Origin: Nocardioides sp. 1609
GTDB lineage: Bacteria > Actinomycetota > Actinomycetes > Propionibacteriales > Nocardioidaceae
Direction: 5' to 3'
Length of the DNA: 64,000 bases
Assembly (NCBI RefSeq): GCF_004522105.1
Contig: NZ_SPUJ01000001.1
Span: 62,001-126,000, forward strand
Under the pieces are notes generated by a model. That model had not been told where the DNA came from. It saw nothing but the letters and a program-made list of their open reading frames with translations, and ran no database searches. A program made the translations under genes and the position numbers. How positions within the stretch are numbered: the first letter of the stretch is position 1; every line of letters starts with the position of its first letter. Positions 62,990 through 64,000 of the stretch are shown one piece after another.

Positions 62990-64000
62990 TCACCCGATCC
63001 GGTCGTAGGCGTCGAAGCCGGTGCCGAGCAGGGTCGGTGCGCCGAACCCCTTGCGGTAGCCGCGGACCAGGTACATCTCGCCGGTGCCCTTCTTGCGCAC
63101 CACCAGGTCGGGGTGACCGACGAGGCCGACGTCGCTGATCCCGCTGGCGATGTCGTAAGGGCTCATGTCGAAGGTCATCGTCTTGATGGAGCCGGTGAGG
63201 CCGCCGGGACCGTTGCCGTGCAGGATCTGCAACCGGTTGCCGTTCCGGAACAGGCTGTCCGGGGCCCCGTCGGCGCCCCAGAGACCGATCGGGATCTGCC
63301 GGAACGCCGAGACCGCGCTGGAGGCGACGTAGCTGGCGCCGACGCCCTTGCCGCCGGCACCGGGGTAGATCCGCATCGAGCCGTTCTTCGGCTGGCCCAT
63401 CAGGTCCGGCCAGCCGTCGCCCGTCACGTCGCCGGCCGCGGCGAGCAGCCGCACGCCGGCGAAGCCCGTGGCGATGGGCATCCCGGTGCGGAAGCCGCCC
63501 TTGCCGTTGCCGCCGGCGAGGTACAGCCTGCCGTCGCCGCCGCGGACCATGATGTCGGAGAAGCCGTCCCGGTCCCAGTCACCGGCGTTGAAGAAGGCGG
63601 TGGCGCCGGCCAGGCTGACCTCGGTGACGATCGGCTTGCCAGCGACCACCGACGTCCCGCGCTTGACGAGGGGGACGACGACCGCCCGCCCGTCGGACTT
63701 GCGGCGCACCAGCACGTCGGGCTGGTCGGAGCCGGCGAGGTTCGACTCCAGCTGCCGGCCGGCGAACCCGGCCTGCGCCTGGGCGGCGAGCTTCCGGATC
63801 TCCGGCAGCTTCGCGTAGAGGTACCGCCCGGGGCAGGCCGTCGAGCCGGCGTCGCGGTGGCCGTTGATGGCCTGGAAGTTGCGTGAGGTGACGAACTGCT
63901 TCGTCGAGGCCGCCTTCACTCCGTGCAGCGAGAGCTTCCAGCCGAACAGCACGCCGTAGGCCTGGACCATGGCCTGCGAGGGCTGGGCGATGTCGTAGTT
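62990..64000 (-). CDS. PGRP-type N-acetylmuramoyl-L-alanine amidase with FG-GAP repeats, 5' end cut
   Basis: At least 336 residues, the N-terminus lies beyond the right edge. The visible amidase part (YDIAQPSQAM, LSLHGVK, INGHRDAGSTACPGRYLY) is the zinc-dependent PGRP/amidase-2 end, with ligand His and Cys. Then come FG-GAP/VCBS-like repeats of a beta-propeller (GDWDRDGFSDIMVR, GDVTGDGWPDLMGQ). Probably secreted and acting on peptidoglycan, with the propeller binding wall material. Confidence 0.87.
   Translation of the reverse strand, partial: NYDIAQPSQAMVQAYGVLFGWKLSLHGVKAASTKQFVTSRNFQAINGHRDAGSTACPGRYLYAKLPEIRKLAAQAQAGFAGRQLESNLAGSDQPDVLVRRKSDGRAVVVPLVKRGTSVVAGKPIVTEVSLAGATAFFNAGDWDRDGFSDIMVRGGDGRLYLAGGNGKGGFRTGMPIATGFAGVRLLAAAGDVTGDGWPDLMGQPKNGSMRIYPGAGGKGVGASYVASSAVSAFRQIPIGLWGADGAPDSLFRNGNRLQILHGNGPGGLTGSIKTMTFDMSPYDIASGISDVGLVGHPDLVVRKKGTGEMYLVRGYRKGFGAPTLLGTGFDAYDRIG

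Overview
The window is chromosomal DNA from a high-GC actinobacterium, most likely Nocardioides or a close relative (Nocardioidaceae). Support: GC-rich codon use throughout, many GTG starts, the mtrA-mtrB-lpqB-comF-hpf-secA gene order, a WhiB2-type regulator, the F420 genes fbiA and fbiB, and many families restricted to Actinobacteria (DUF3499, DUF5719, DUF6758, DUF5302, Rv3235, TIGR03089). No tRNA, rRNA, CRISPR array, transposase or prophage gene was recognised.

Layout. 1-12.5 kb: housekeeping and metabolic genes (L,D-transpeptidase cut by the left edge, ParA-like ATPase, SDR, PHP phosphoesterase, histidine phosphatase, secreted beta-helix protein, MFS exporter, MaoC dehydratase, a glycosyltransferase, DUF2332, alpha/beta hydrolase, acyl-CoA dehydrogenase). 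12.6-29.7 kb: an unusual cell-surface region with five divergent sulfotransferase-fold proteins, three secreted or anchored EEP phosphodiesterases (one fused to a decayed PLD-like half), a secreted PLD-like protein, an OafA-type acyltransferase with SGNH domain, a LicD-like/methyltransferase fusion, a second copy of the glycosyltransferase found at 8 kb, and a small coiled-coil protein. 29.8-33.2 kb: a plus-strand run of PRC/MgtE-N/CBS protein, DUF1003, Mrp and TatB. 33.4-35.2 kb: a hypothetical, a LysM protein and an Rv3235-like protein. 35.5-46.7 kb: secA, a winged-helix DNA glycosylase, a LuxR-type response regulator, hpf, comF, lpqB, mtrB, mtrA. 46.9-57.9 kb: ahcY, DUF808, SIS protein, Trm112, manB, DUF3499, zincin, DUF5719, a large membrane glycosyltransferase and whiB. 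58.1-64 kb: fbiA, fbiB, DUF3105, manC, TIGR03089 and a PGRP-type amidase cut by the right edge.

How genes work together. manB, the SIS protein and manC point to GDP-mannose supply for glycosyltransferases. MtrAB-LpqB, WhiB2, the L,D-transpeptidase, the LysM protein and the amidase concern wall growth and division. SecA and TatB serve export. The 12.6-29 kb region looks like a locus that builds and remodels a surface polymer; its product is not known to me and this is the best candidate for an undescribed system.

Non-coding highlights: a helically phased 11-bp repeat array upstream of the LuxR-type regulator (40516-40570); a family of hairpins with a constant GAGGNNCGA loop and unrelated stems, found only between convergent genes; a set of probable leaderless promoters (TAG-rich -10 hexamer 6-9 bases before the start codon); and a 24-codon ORF translationally coupled at both ends (54485-54559).
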